A stretch of DNA of 24,824 nt from the NCBI GenBank assembly GCA_947085285.1, contig CAMTVZ010000066.1:1-24824 (forward strand), written 5' to 3'. This document shows positions 1 through 7,582 of the stretch, one piece after another (the stretch's first letter is position 1; the number at the start of each line of letters is the position of its first letter). A program made the position numbers and the translations under genes. The notes below the pieces were generated by a model. The model worked only from the letters and a program-made list of their open reading frames with translations. It did not search any database and had not been told where the DNA came from. Source of the stretch: JASEGV01 sp947085285. GTDB lineage: Bacteria > Bacteroidota > Ignavibacteria > UBA10030 > BY39.

Positions 1-27
1 AATTCAATTGAAAAACGACACGTTGAG

Positions 28-68
28 ATTGCTTCTCCCGACTGAAGTCGGGATCGCAATGACTTTTT
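28..68. repeat. REP-like hairpin element
   Basis: A compact stem-loop: ATTGC (28-32) pairs with GCAAT (56-60), and inside it TCCCGAC (36-42) pairs with GTCGGGA (47-53) around a TGAA loop. A run of five T follows at 64-68. The form resembles short interspersed palindromes scattered through bacterial intergenic DNA. It lies just past the 3' end of the minus-strand peptidase gene, so it could also act as a terminator for a plus-strand gene upstream of the window. Copy number cannot be judged from one copy. Confidence 0.5.
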
Positions 69-90
69 AGTCAGCCTCTACACTAAAAAA

Positions 91-2148
91 TTATTGAATA
101 ACAGCCAAAGCTTTCTCCGCAGCATTTAGCATCGGTTTTGTTGAGATTGGTTGCCCAACTGCTTTTTCCATCCACAGATTTGGTGTTATGGCGCCTTGAA
201 CACACATTCTCTCCATATCATTCGCGAGGTTTCCTTTTTTCAAATACTCTTCAATTTGAAAAGCAATAATATGTCCGAGGGGGTAATCGGGAGTATAAAG
301 TCCTGAGTTTATCGTATGTGAATAAATTGCCAAGAGAATTACATCCTTCTCTCCAAACACCGGTGCATAAAACTCGTTCCAAACATCTTTCGCAATTTGA
401 ATAACTGCATCTTTTAATTGTGCAGGAGTTGCATTTGGATTTTTATACATCCATCTCCAAGCATACATATCCACAAGAGCGACACCGCTGATTTCGTATG
501 TTTGCCATAAAGTATTTAATGCATCGAGATGTTCTTTGTTGATGTCTTTTTCTTTAAAACCCAATAACTCTAAATCGCGCGATTGGAACACGAAAGCAAA
601 TCCTTCAGTGAAGGCTGTGTTGGGTACACCGCGCAAGAGTGTATAATCTACTTTATTGTATGACAACACCTGCTCGACATTATGTCCTAATTCGTGTAAT
701 GCAATGTTGTATCCTTTATAATTCATTCCATCTTTTGGAACTCTCGTCCGCAAGTGGGCTTTATCTACCAACCTGCCGGCTGCCATTGCGTGCCCCGAAC
801 CTCGTGCAGCATCTACTTCAATTTTACTGGCGAGGAACTGAGCCATATCAAAAGAGAATCCAAGTTTTGTAAGAATATTAGGCAAGTCTTTTTCGAAAGC
901 TGCAACATTCGGATACTTTGATTTCACAATTTTATCCAACTCTGTTTCATTAACATTCCCTTGTCCTTTGAATCCATTGTACCATATATCAAACGGTTTC
1001 AATTTCCGACCGAGTCGCTTTTCAATCAATTCTCCAGTTTGTTTAATATGAGGGGATGTTAAAATAGATTTTAATAATTCCTCGAATTGAGCTTCAGGAA
1101 TTTCGCGGTCTTTTTTAAATCTTCTATCCATCAACGTCGGAAGGTGAGGATAGTATTTATCTATTTCGCGTTGAGCTTTAAAAATGTTTAGCCACATTTC
1201 GTATCGAGTGTTTGGCTCAGGAGTGTTATCGGCTTTAGTGTCGGGTTTGGAGTTTGGAGCGGGTGCAACCTGGTTTGTTGATGGCGTCCAATCCAAATCG
1301 GGATTATTGATAACTGATTTTGGAATTTCCTGGCGTATAATTTTTTCCATCACCGTGCGTATCATTTCCTGACGAGGCAATCCATCGGCGTTTGCATATT
1401 GTGCTTTTAGTTCATCGCGTAAACCCCAGTGGCTTAATAGTATTTTCCCTTCGGGGAATAATCTTTCGCCATTTTCAGTTAGCAGATTGTGCATAAAAAT
1501 GTTGTAACTACTAATATAGTTTTCTGCGTTGTTGTATGCTTGTGCTGATTTTTGATTAGCTTCGGCAGGAACACGCTTCGAAAACATCTGGGCAAGGCGA
1601 GCTTTTGCCCATTCTTCACGCGTCCATTTGTTGCCCGATTCCAAGCGTTCTTCAAGTGTAGTAATTGGAAAATTTAATAAGACCACAAATGCAATTTTTG
1701 TTTTAAAAAAATCGTCTTCGAGATGTGCGAAAGGGGAGAATTCGCCGAACAAATAATCGACCGGTAATAATTCGCCAGTATCTTCGTGAAGTGGGATGCT
1801 TATATCGCGGCTCAGTTCAGTCATGTAACCGTAAACCAATTCAAAATTTTTCTGTAATCGGAGAAACGTTTCTTTTAATAGTTTGGGGTCGCCTATAAAG
1901 TAGTCGTTACAAACTTTAATAAAATCTTCCTCTGTCCCATCTTCCTGCCGCCAGAATTGTGCTGCCTGTTTTACACCTTTATCGATTCGAGATGTTTCAG
2001 CCGGAAATTTTGTCCCCAACTCCTTAATTACTTTTTGAATAGTTTGTTCGGATATTTTCATAACCTGTTCCTTCTTTTCTTCATTTTGACACGAAATTAG
2101 AATTATTGATAACATTACAATAACTCCAAAGGTTAATAGCTGTTTCAT
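91..2148 (-). CDS. Lipoprotein zinc metallopeptidase (gluzincin, HELGH)
   Basis: A 685-aa secreted peptidase. The N-terminus is a lipoprotein signal: a hydrophobic stretch ending in LISC, with the lipidated cysteine at residue 20 and a charged linker after it. The zinc site is HELGH at residues 485-489, with a probable third ligand Glu515 in TEGFAF. The 30-residue spacing suits gluzincins (clan MA), close to the M2/M3 arrangement, but I cannot assign the family with confidence. Residues about 290-312 form a Pro/Asn/Thr-rich low-complexity linker between an N-terminal helical region and the catalytic half. The start is supported by AGGAAAG about nine bases upstream. Expected location is a membrane lipoprotein facing the periplasm or the outside. 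It stands alone on the minus strand with no link to its neighbours. Confidence 0.75.
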   Translation of the reverse strand: MKQLLTFGVIVMLSIILISCQNEEKKEQVMKISEQTIQKVIKELGTKFPAETSRIDKGVKQAAQFWRQEDGTEEDFIKVCNDYFIGDPKLLKETFLRLQKNFELVYGYMTELSRDISIPLHEDTGELLPVDYLFGEFSPFAHLEDDFFKTKIAFVVLLNFPITTLEERLESGNKWTREEWAKARLAQMFSKRVPAEANQKSAQAYNNAENYISSYNIFMHNLLTENGERLFPEGKILLSHWGLRDELKAQYANADGLPRQEMIRTVMEKIIRQEIPKSVINNPDLDWTPSTNQVAPAPNSKPDTKADNTPEPNTRYEMWLNIFKAQREIDKYYPHLPTLMDRRFKKDREIPEAQFEELLKSILTSPHIKQTGELIEKRLGRKLKPFDIWYNGFKGQGNVNETELDKIVKSKYPNVAAFEKDLPNILTKLGFSFDMAQFLASKIEVDAARGSGHAMAAGRLVDKAHLRTRVPKDGMNYKGYNIALHELGHNVEQVLSYNKVDYTLLRGVPNTAFTEGFAFVFQSRDLELLGFKEKDINKEHLDALNTLWQTYEISGVALVDMYAWRWMYKNPNATPAQLKDAVIQIAKDVWNEFYAPVFGEKDVILLAIYSHTINSGLYTPDYPLGHIIAFQIEEYLKKGNLANDMERMCVQGAITPNLWMEKAVGQPISTKPMLNAAEKALAVIQ

Positions 2149-2275
2149 TGTTTTCTTTCCTATGATATTGATTAGTAAATTCGTGGGAAAAGATATGGAA
2201 ATTCAGTTTATGAAACAAATTGTTGACTGAAGTAATGATTTTAATTAGATTATGGCAAGATGAAAATAGGTGAAA

Positions 2276-2704
2276 ATGGAAAATAAAAATCAAATCACAA
2301 TTTACGAAATTGATGATGGTAAAATCCAAATCGGGGTTTTGTTTTCTGATGAAAATCTTTGGCTCACTCAAAAACTGATGGCGGAGTTATTTGAATGCAG
2401 CGTTGATAATATATCGCTTCATCTGAAAAACATATTTGCTGAAAAGGAAATGGATATAAATTCAGTTACTGAGGATATCTCGGTAACTGCCGCCGATGGG
2501 AAAAAATATAAAACAAAACATTATTCACTTGAGGCAATTATTGCCGTTGGATATAGAGTGAAAACCGTCAGAGGCACGCAGTTCAGAACCTGGGCAACCG
2601 ATAAATTGAAAAATTATATTCTCAAGGGTTTTTCTATTGACAAGTATAGATTTATAAAAGATTCAAAATTTGACGCAAGATATTTTGATGAACTCCTTTT
2701 TTGA
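2276..2704 (+). pseudogene. Truncated RhuM-family protein
   Basis: The 142-aa product matches the N-terminal part of RhuM-type proteins: a first segment with LWLTQKLMAELF, then a helix-turn-helix-like stretch and the typical GYRVKTVRGTQFRTWAT motif near residues 95-115. Known RhuM proteins are about 300-350 aa, so more than half is missing. It ends at DARYFDELLF, exactly where the family normally runs on into its C-terminal domain. The stop follows a run of T (2698-2703), so a frameshift is possible, but the other frame reads only about 17 more codons and does not resemble the missing half. I prefer ATG at 2276 to the GTG at 2270, because AGG at 2268-2270 is well placed for it. Family function is unclear; these genes ride in accessory islands and in toxin or phage contexts. 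Confidence 0.65.
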
Positions 2705-2916
2705 TAAAATAGTGAAGCAACTAAAAGAAAAAAATAAAAAGCGATGAGTTTGTTTGATAACCAAAAATATAAATATTCAGAGCTTACGGCAAAGAAATAC
2801 TATTGCAAGGTTTGAGCGTAGTGAGTATTACGGCTGAAGCAGCGAGTACGAAAATATTTGTTTTAATGCAGTAAACAGTATATATTTAAATGTAATTTCA
2901 TAAAGGATATAACGAG
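2705..2916 (+). other. Gene debris between RhuM fragment and TA pair
   Basis: No gene of normal size is present. The stretch includes a 23-codon reading frame at 2744-2815 beginning MSLFDNQKYKYSELTAKKYY. It is weakly like the start of GxxExxY-type proteins (YxELTxKIIGC), too short to trust. The following bases at about 2815-2850 are richer in G and C than the surroundings and contain a repeated GAGTA word. I read this as decayed accessory DNA plus the leader of the toxin-antitoxin pair. Confidence 0.3.
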
Positions 2917-3111
2917 ATGAAAACAATTACACAAAATAATAAAAGAAAAAGTGTTAGGATAAACATTTTAAAAAAATCCTCTAATAAATTTGAATATTCA
3001 GTGGAAGATTTCCGTAAAAAATCAGTACCGATGTATAAAGGCGATTTTCAAGTCTTTGATCAGGAAATTTCTGAAAAAGTTGATTTACGAACTCTTGCTT
3101 ACAAGCGATAA
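2917..3111 (+). CDS. Putative antitoxin of PIN toxin pair
   Basis: A 64-aa, lysine-rich basic protein that I do not recognise by family. The call as antitoxin rests on position: it sits immediately upstream of a PIN-domain toxin, nine bases apart and in the same direction, with the small-large order usual for VapBC. The basic N-terminal third (KRKSVRINILKK) could contact DNA. The C-terminal part, with EDFRKKSVPMYKGDF and a final acidic and leucine-containing stretch, could bind the toxin; both are inference. AAGGA at 2903-2907 is a good ribosome binding site for the ATG at 2917. A plain hypothetical protein cannot be excluded. Confidence 0.55.
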   Translation: MKTITQNNKRKSVRINILKKSSNKFEYSVEDFRKKSVPMYKGDFQVFDQEISEKVDLRTLAYKR

Positions 3112-3120
3112 GGTGGTACA

Positions 3121-3549
3121 GTGAAAGTTATAGCTCTCGATACAGGTATCTTACTTCATGCAGCATTTAAAAATCTCCCACATCATAAACATGCCTTCCC
3201 GATACTTGAACTTGCTCGGGTTACTGATTTTATTGGCTGCATATCTGAACAAGTATTATTTGAATTTTATTCGGTAGCAACCAGGTTTAATGTGCCGCCA
3301 AGGAAAGTTGTAGAGGAATTAGGAAATTACAGGCAAATATTTGCTATGATTCACCCAAAACCTGATACATACGCGAGATGTTTGGATAGAGCTAATGCAT
3401 TAAAGTCTGTTACTGGGGCTCAAATTTATGATCTTTATTTAGCCCAAACAGCGATTGATAATAACATAAGCTCTTTACTAACATTTAATTTAAAACATTT
3501 CCGAAGATTCAAACTCCCAATTAATATTTTAGATGGGGCAAAATTCTGA
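3121..3549 (+). CDS. PIN-domain ribonuclease toxin (VapC-like)
   Basis: A 142-aa single-domain PIN protein, the usual VapC length. The acidic metal site can be followed: Asp7 in ALDTGILLHA, Glu43 or Glu48 in ISEQVLFEFY, and Asp104 in QIYDLYLAQT. The closing TFNLKHF at 121-127 has Asn where many members carry Asp, as in several VapC subfamilies. Family members are Mg-dependent RNases cutting tRNA, rRNA or mRNA, held inactive by the partner. The start is GTG at 3121, with AAGGTGG about four bases upstream and overlapping the antitoxin stop. This fits translational coupling. The gene ends 22 bases from the converging MFS gene. The target RNA cannot be read from the sequence. Confidence 0.8.
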   Translation: MKVIALDTGILLHAAFKNLPHHKHAFPILELARVTDFIGCISEQVLFEFYSVATRFNVPPRKVVEELGNYRQIFAMIHPKPDTYARCLDRANALKSVTGAQIYDLYLAQTAIDNNISSLLTFNLKHFRRFKLPINILDGAKF

Positions 3550-3571
3550 AGTGCCCGTTTAGGCAGAAAAG

Positions 3572-4798
3572 TTATTCGGATATAAAAACATTCTCTCCCT
3601 TGGAGGATGCAGCAATTGGTTCTTTCAAGAATCGGAAAATGGTGAACGAGGCGCCGAGCAAGATTACCCCCGACACTAAAAAAGTTTCACGTAATCCTAA
3701 ATGGGCTGCAAAATATCCACCTGAAAGGGGACCGATTAAATTGGCGAGTATAAAAGCGCTCGATGCAATTCCCATTACACCTGCCTGACGCGATGATTCT
3801 GTATTTTTTGAAACATAAGAATAGAGTGAGGGAATAATTCCACCTAAAAATATTCCAAGCATTGCGCGCAGTAAAATTACTTGTATTATCGATGTTGCAA
3901 TACTTTGCATTATCAAACTTAAAGCCGCACCAAATGTTGCAATTGTAAGGTTAAGTCGATAACCTTTCTTGTCGCATAATTTTCCCCAATTGGAGGATGA
4001 GAATACCATAAACACACCCATTATCGAAAAGGTAACACCTGTGATTGTGGATAAATAGCTTTTATCAATCGGGAATGTTTCCACAAATAAAGCGAAGGTA
4101 GGCTGAACCAATACAATGGCTATCTGGGTTATTAGAATTAAAAACAATGCTATTTTAATTCTATTCGAGTTAAAAACATATTCGTAATTTTTTCTTAAAG
4201 TAAATTCAGTATCGTCGTTACCCGATTTATTTTCTTCGACATTTACGTTTTTTATGACCATAAAACCGGCAGCGAAACATAATGATGCAACGATAAAAAA
4301 TATCGACCTATAGCTCACAATATCAGCGAGTAAACCACCCACAAGGGGACCGATAACAGTTCCTGCTGCAGTAGATGTTTGCAGAAATCCAATTGCATAT
4401 CCGGTTTGTTCTTTAGGTGAAGTTGACGAAACCAAAGCTAAAGCCGACGGAACAAAGCCACTTATCGCACCTTGTATTAGTCGGAAGAAAAATAAGAATT
4501 CCACATTTGGGCTAAACCCGATTAAAAGTTGAGCAATAGCAAGTCCAAATATTGCCCTAACAACCATTAATTTTCGTCCGTATTTATCCCCGACAGCTCC
4601 CCAAAACGGTATAAAAAAAAATGATAACATGAATGGGGCTGCAAATACAAATCCGCTCCATTTTGCTATCGAGTCATTGTCAGTAACACCGAGCTCGCGA
4701 ATAAAAAAAGGGAGAAATGGAACCACTAAATTCATCCCAACCATCGCCAGAAATTGTGCAAACCAAATTGTATATAAGTTTTTTCGCCAATTATCCAT
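3572..4798 (-). CDS. MFS multidrug-type exporter (DHA1 family, 12 TM)
   Basis: A 408-aa integral membrane protein with twelve predicted hydrophobic segments and a hydrophilic middle loop near residues 190-210 (VEENKSGNDD). Motif A of the major facilitator superfamily is clear between TM2 and TM3: WGAVGDKYGRKLMVVRA, near residues 66-82. A GPLVGGLLAD stretch in TM5 resembles motif C of drug:H+ antiporters, and a second GPLSGGYFA occurs in TM11. The overall pattern is close to MdtG/TetA-type exporters of the DHA1 group. Function would be proton-driven efflux of a small molecule; the substrate cannot be told. The gene diverges from the EamA transporter at 4901, the two separated by about 100 bases in which I see no certain promoter. 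Confidence 0.85.
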   Translation of the reverse strand: MDNWRKNLYTIWFAQFLAMVGMNLVVPFLPFFIRELGVTDNDSIAKWSGFVFAAPFMLSFFFIPFWGAVGDKYGRKLMVVRAIFGLAIAQLLIGFSPNVEFLFFFRLIQGAISGFVPSALALVSSTSPKEQTGYAIGFLQTSTAAGTVIGPLVGGLLADIVSYRSIFFIVASLCFAAGFMVIKNVNVEENKSGNDDTEFTLRKNYEYVFNSNRIKIALFLILITQIAIVLVQPTFALFVETFPIDKSYLSTITGVTFSIMGVFMVFSSSNWGKLCDKKGYRLNLTIATFGAALSLIMQSIATSIIQVILLRAMLGIFLGGIIPSLYSYVSKNTESSRQAGVMGIASSAFILANLIGPLSGGYFAAHLGLRETFLVSGVILLGASFTIFRFLKEPIAASSKGENVFISE

Positions 4799-4900
4799 AA
4801 AGATTGAGGTAAAGATAAGAAAAAGTTATGGTGAAACAAAGATTGTTCTTCCGACTTTTTTATCATATATTTACAAATAGTTTTTGAAAGGTTTTGATAT

Positions 4901-5761
4901 TTGTCAGTTTATATTGTTCTAATATTCCAACAACTAATAGGTAGTGGAACACACATCGTTTCAAAGGTGATGGTAGGCAGTATTGACCCAGTTACGCTTA
5001 CTATGCTGCGTTCTATAATTGCCGCTATCGGTTTGCTGCTAATTTCTTATTTTCGTAAGGCAATCTTTAAGTTCGATAAATCGGATTATCCGTTGATTTT
5101 TTTACTCGCTGTTTTGGCTATATATTTAAATCAGTTTGTTTTTCTGTACTCTTTAAAATTTACTACGCCGGCAAACGCATCGTTACTATATGCAACAACG
5201 CCTACGATGGTACTGATATTATCTTATTTCTTTTTCAACGAAAAACTTACTCTTGTAAAAAGTTTAGGTATAGGTATTGCCTTGATAGGAATATTATTGG
5301 TTGTATTCGACAGAGGAGTTGACTTTAAATCGGAATACACACTCGGTAATCTGATGTTGATTGGTGCTGTTTTGTCGTGGAGTATGTACACAGTTTTTGG
5401 AAAGAAATTAATTTTGAAATATGGTGCTTTTAAAACAAGTTCAGCTACAATGATTCTTGGGGCGATTATATTTTTGCCATTTGGGATGTTTGGAGTAGTT
5501 AACTTTGATTTTTCTCATATAAGTACTGTTGACGTTGGTGGGATTTTGTATTTAGGTTTAGGAACTTCGGTTTTGGGTTATGGACTGTGGTACTATGCAC
5601 TCGGAAAAATCGAGACAAGTAAAGTGGCAATCTTTACAAATCTTCAACCGGTAATTACAACAGTGTTAACAGTTGTACTTTTAGGACAATCACTAACACC
5701 AATATTTATTATTGGTGGAATTATTGCAATCTGTGGTGTGATTCTAACTCAATTCGGATAA
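4901..5761 (+). CDS. EamA/DMT-superfamily transporter (10 TM)
   Basis: A 286-aa protein made of two homologous EamA repeats of five membrane helices each. Family marks are PVTLTMLRSIIAAIGLLL in the first repeat, TTPANASLLYATTPTMVLIL in TM3-TM4, and LGTSVLGYGLWYYALGKIETSKVAI followed by LQPVITTVLTVVLLGQSL in the second. Members export or import amino acids, nucleotides or drugs; the substrate is not predictable here. The start is TTG at 4901, chosen because AAGG at 4888-4891 lies nine bases upstream and no in-frame ATG precedes the first helix. Its stop is 20 bases before the pyruvate kinase ATG, so the two are probably co-transcribed. Confidence 0.85.
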   Translation: MSVYIVLIFQQLIGSGTHIVSKVMVGSIDPVTLTMLRSIIAAIGLLLISYFRKAIFKFDKSDYPLIFLLAVLAIYLNQFVFLYSLKFTTPANASLLYATTPTMVLILSYFFFNEKLTLVKSLGIGIALIGILLVVFDRGVDFKSEYTLGNLMLIGAVLSWSMYTVFGKKLILKYGAFKTSSATMILGAIIFLPFGMFGVVNFDFSHISTVDVGGILYLGLGTSVLGYGLWYYALGKIETSKVAIFTNLQPVITTVLTVVLLGQSLTPIFIIGGIIAICGVILTQFG

Positions 5762-5781
5762 TAATTAATTTGAAAATACTT

Positions 5782-7218
5782 ATGGAAAAAAATATTTCTG
5801 CAAAAACAAAAATTGTCTGCACAATTGGTCCGGCTGTAGCCGATGTTAAAAAGATATCGCAGTTAATAGAATCGGGGATGGATGTAGCCCGTTTGAATCT
5901 TTCGCACGGCACTCATAGTGAGCATTTGAAATATATTACTAATATCAGGAAAGCTGCAAAGTTAATGCACAGCCCAGTTGCGATAATGATCGATTTACAG
6001 GGTCCAAAAATCAGAATTGGAAAACTGATATCTGAACCTTTATCACTGAACCGGAACGATTCAATAATTATTACCACCGATAAAAATTATTCGAAACTTG
6101 ACAGGAAAAAAATACCGACACTTTATAAAAATTTTCCTAAAGATGTAAAAAAAGGGGATAGAATTTTGATAGATGACGGAAGAATCGAATTGAGAGTTAT
6201 CGATGTCAGCGGAAAAGATGTTACCTGTAAGGTAATCAACGGAGGATTGCTTACATCGAACAAAGGGATGAATTTACCTCGTGTAGCAGTTAGCTCGCCG
6301 GCTTTGACTGTAAAAGATAAATATGATATAATGTTTGGGCTAAAACACGATGTAGATTATTGTGCTTTATCTTTTGTTCGCTCTGTTGATGATATTAAAC
6401 AACTCAAACGATATATTGCGAAAAAAACTAACAAGTATTTACCAATTATTGCAAAAATTGAAAAACCGGAAGCTCTCGATTATCTCGATGAAATAATCGA
6501 GTCGGCTGATGGTGTTATAGTTGCTCGGGGGGATTTAGGAGTCGAAGTTTCGCTACAAGAAGTTCCGATGATTCAAAAAAATATAATTCGTAAGTGCAAC
6601 GAAATAGGGAAGCCAGTAATAGTTGCAACTCAAATGTTGGAAACGATGATTCACAACCCGCGCCCAACGCGAGCCGAGGTAAGTGATGTAGCAAATGCAG
6701 TTCTTGATGGAGCCGATGCCGTGATGTTAAGTGGCGAAACATCGATCGGTAAATATCCTATCGAAGCAGTGCGAATGATGGATAATATTTTAAGGACTGT
6801 ACAACTGAAAGAAGAATCGACTATGAGAGTTGTTGGAGCTAATGATTTTTATGATTCATTGGCGAAGTCGGCGGTTGTACTTGCAAATCAATTGAAAGCG
6901 AATGCAATTATAGCCGTTACCTTAACCGGCGAAACAGCGATACGTGTTGCCAAGCATCGCCCTAATGCAAACTTAATAGCCATCACAGAAAGTGATCTGG
7001 TTTGTCGTAGGTTGAATTTGGTTTATGGGGTAAGGAGCGTTGTTGTTAGAGAATTAAAAAATAATGCCGACGAAGCATTTGGAAAAATCCAAAAAATACT
7101 TCTCGAAAAAAGGTATTTGAAGAAGGGGGATATAGTTGTGTTTTTGGCAGGTTTTCCACTTTACGAACATCACATTTTGAATACAATCAAGGTGTATGAA
7201 ATCCAAAAAAAAGTGTAG
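5782..7218 (+). CDS. pyk: Pyruvate kinase
   Basis: Converts phosphoenolpyruvate and ADP to pyruvate and ATP, the last step of glycolysis, in the cytoplasm. The 478-aa product has the normal bacterial length and all core motifs: TKIVCTIGPA at the start, RLNLSHGTH (substrate Arg and the K+ site), MIDLQGPKIRIG, the catalytic lysine in AKIEKPEAL, the Mg-binding Glu and Asp in the VIVARGDLGVEV region, and the PTRAEVSDVANAV helix. The C-terminal domain has TGETAIRVAKHRP, part of the allosteric region. I prefer ATG at 5782, since homologues begin just before TKIVCTIGP. A TTG at 5770 would add four residues. Neither start has a good ribosome binding site. It follows the EamA gene closely and precedes the tRNA locus. 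Confidence 0.95.
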   Translation: MEKNISAKTKIVCTIGPAVADVKKISQLIESGMDVARLNLSHGTHSEHLKYITNIRKAAKLMHSPVAIMIDLQGPKIRIGKLISEPLSLNRNDSIIITTDKNYSKLDRKKIPTLYKNFPKDVKKGDRILIDDGRIELRVIDVSGKDVTCKVINGGLLTSNKGMNLPRVAVSSPALTVKDKYDIMFGLKHDVDYCALSFVRSVDDIKQLKRYIAKKTNKYLPIIAKIEKPEALDYLDEIIESADGVIVARGDLGVEVSLQEVPMIQKNIIRKCNEIGKPVIVATQMLETMIHNPRPTRAEVSDVANAVLDGADAVMLSGETSIGKYPIEAVRMMDNILRTVQLKEESTMRVVGANDFYDSLAKSAVVLANQLKANAIIAVTLTGETAIRVAKHRPNANLIAITESDLVCRRLNLVYGVRSVVVRELKNNADEAFGKIQKILLEKRYLKKGDIVVFLAGFPLYEHHILNTIKVYEIQKKV

Positions 7219-7219
7219 A

Positions 7220-7248
7220 TTGATTCCTACAAACATTTTTCATATATT
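7220..7248 (+). promoter_or_regulatory. Candidate sigma-70-type promoter for tRNA locus
   Basis: TTGATT (7220-7225) and TATATT (7243-7248) are separated by 17 bases, the ideal spacing. Transcription would start near 7255, about 28 bases before the outer tRNA-like sequence. A single transcript would then carry the outer 5' half, the inner tRNA-Ser and the outer 3' half. Promoters in this clade may differ from the E. coli consensus, so this is a match rather than proof. Confidence 0.4.
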
Positions 7249-7282
7249 AAGTGCGAAAAATAAGCTAAATATATGAACCATT

Positions 7283-7479
7283 GGAGAGTTTGGCCAATGG
7301 TAAGTCATCCCGCTTGCGGTGAGCTAGATTCTGGAGGGTTCGCCTAATGGTATGGCAGCAGTCTTGAAAACTGCCGTCCTTCGGGACGTGGGGGTTCAAG
7401 TCCCTCACCCTCCGCAAGTTTAAAGCTGCAAGCGGGACATCCGCAAGGATTTGGGGGTTCGAGACCCTCACTCTCCGCA
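7283..7479 (+). other. Interrupted class II tRNA(Ser)-like gene holding a second tRNA
   Basis: The two halves of a class II tRNA flank the intact tRNA-Ser. Acceptor GGAGAGT (7283-7289) pairs 7/7 with ACTCTCC (7470-7476), followed by discriminator G and CA. The D arm is GGC (7292-7294) with GTC (7304-7306), one G-U pair. The anticodon stem TCCCG (7308-7312) pairs 5/5 with CGGGA (7433-7437). The variable arm is ATCC-GCAA-GGAT (7439-7450). The T arm is GGGGG (7453-7457), TTCGAGA, CCCTC (7465-7469), with one G-U pair. The anticodon loop is replaced by 120 bases (7313-7432) whose ends extend the stem by five pairs (CTTGC/GCAAG) and, past a four-base bulge, by AGCT/AGCT. No anticodon can be assigned. 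It may be a disrupted pseudogene, a carrier for the inner tRNA, or a split tRNA. Confidence 0.6.
7333..7414 (+). tRNA. tRNA-Ser(UGA)
   Basis: A complete class II cloverleaf. Acceptor GGAGGGT (7333-7339) pairs with ACCCTCC (7407-7413). The D arm is GCC-TAATGGTAT-GGC. The anticodon stem GCAGT/ACTGC encloses the loop CTTGAAA with anticodon TGA, which reads serine UCA-type codons. The long variable arm is CGTCC-TTCG-GGACG, as expected for serine. The T arm is GGGGG-TTCAAGT-CCCTC with one G-U pair. Discriminator base is G (7414), typical of serine. CA follows directly, then AG, so a full CCA tail is not encoded. The whole gene sits within the anticodon loop of the surrounding tRNA-like sequence. 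Confidence 0.93.
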
Positions 7480-7582
7480 GATATCACGTGCGGAAAAAAC
7501 TCCGTTTGGATGAATGTGTTCTTTAGAATTTAATACATCTAAAAACATACTATTTATATGAATTATTTGGATTTAGTAAAAT
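7480..7582 (+). promoter_or_regulatory. Leader with candidate promoter for the 472-aa gene
   Basis: TTGGAT (7506-7511) and TTTAAT (7529-7534) are 17 bases apart and could drive the gene at 7583. A weak four-pair hairpin (CGGA...TCCG, near 7491-7504) follows the tRNA locus but lacks a proper T run. The match is modest, and no ribosome binding site is obvious ahead of 7583. Confidence 0.3.

Noticed and set aside
2744..2815. 23-codon reading frame as a GxxExxY gene
   Set aside because: Only a faint N-terminal likeness, followed by a stop; kept as debris only.
5770..5781. TTG start for pyruvate kinase
   Set aside because: Adds four residues with no ribosome binding site gain; the ATG at 5782 fits the family start better.
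7313..7432. Group I or group II intron in the outer tRNA
   Set aside because: At 120 bases, 82 of them a complete tRNA, there is no room for a self-splicing core, and no intron-encoded protein is present.
7283..7479. Outer RNA as selenocysteine tRNA (UCA anticodon across the junction)
   Set aside because: Acceptor and D stem are too short for tRNA-Sec and the anticodon would need an arbitrary join.
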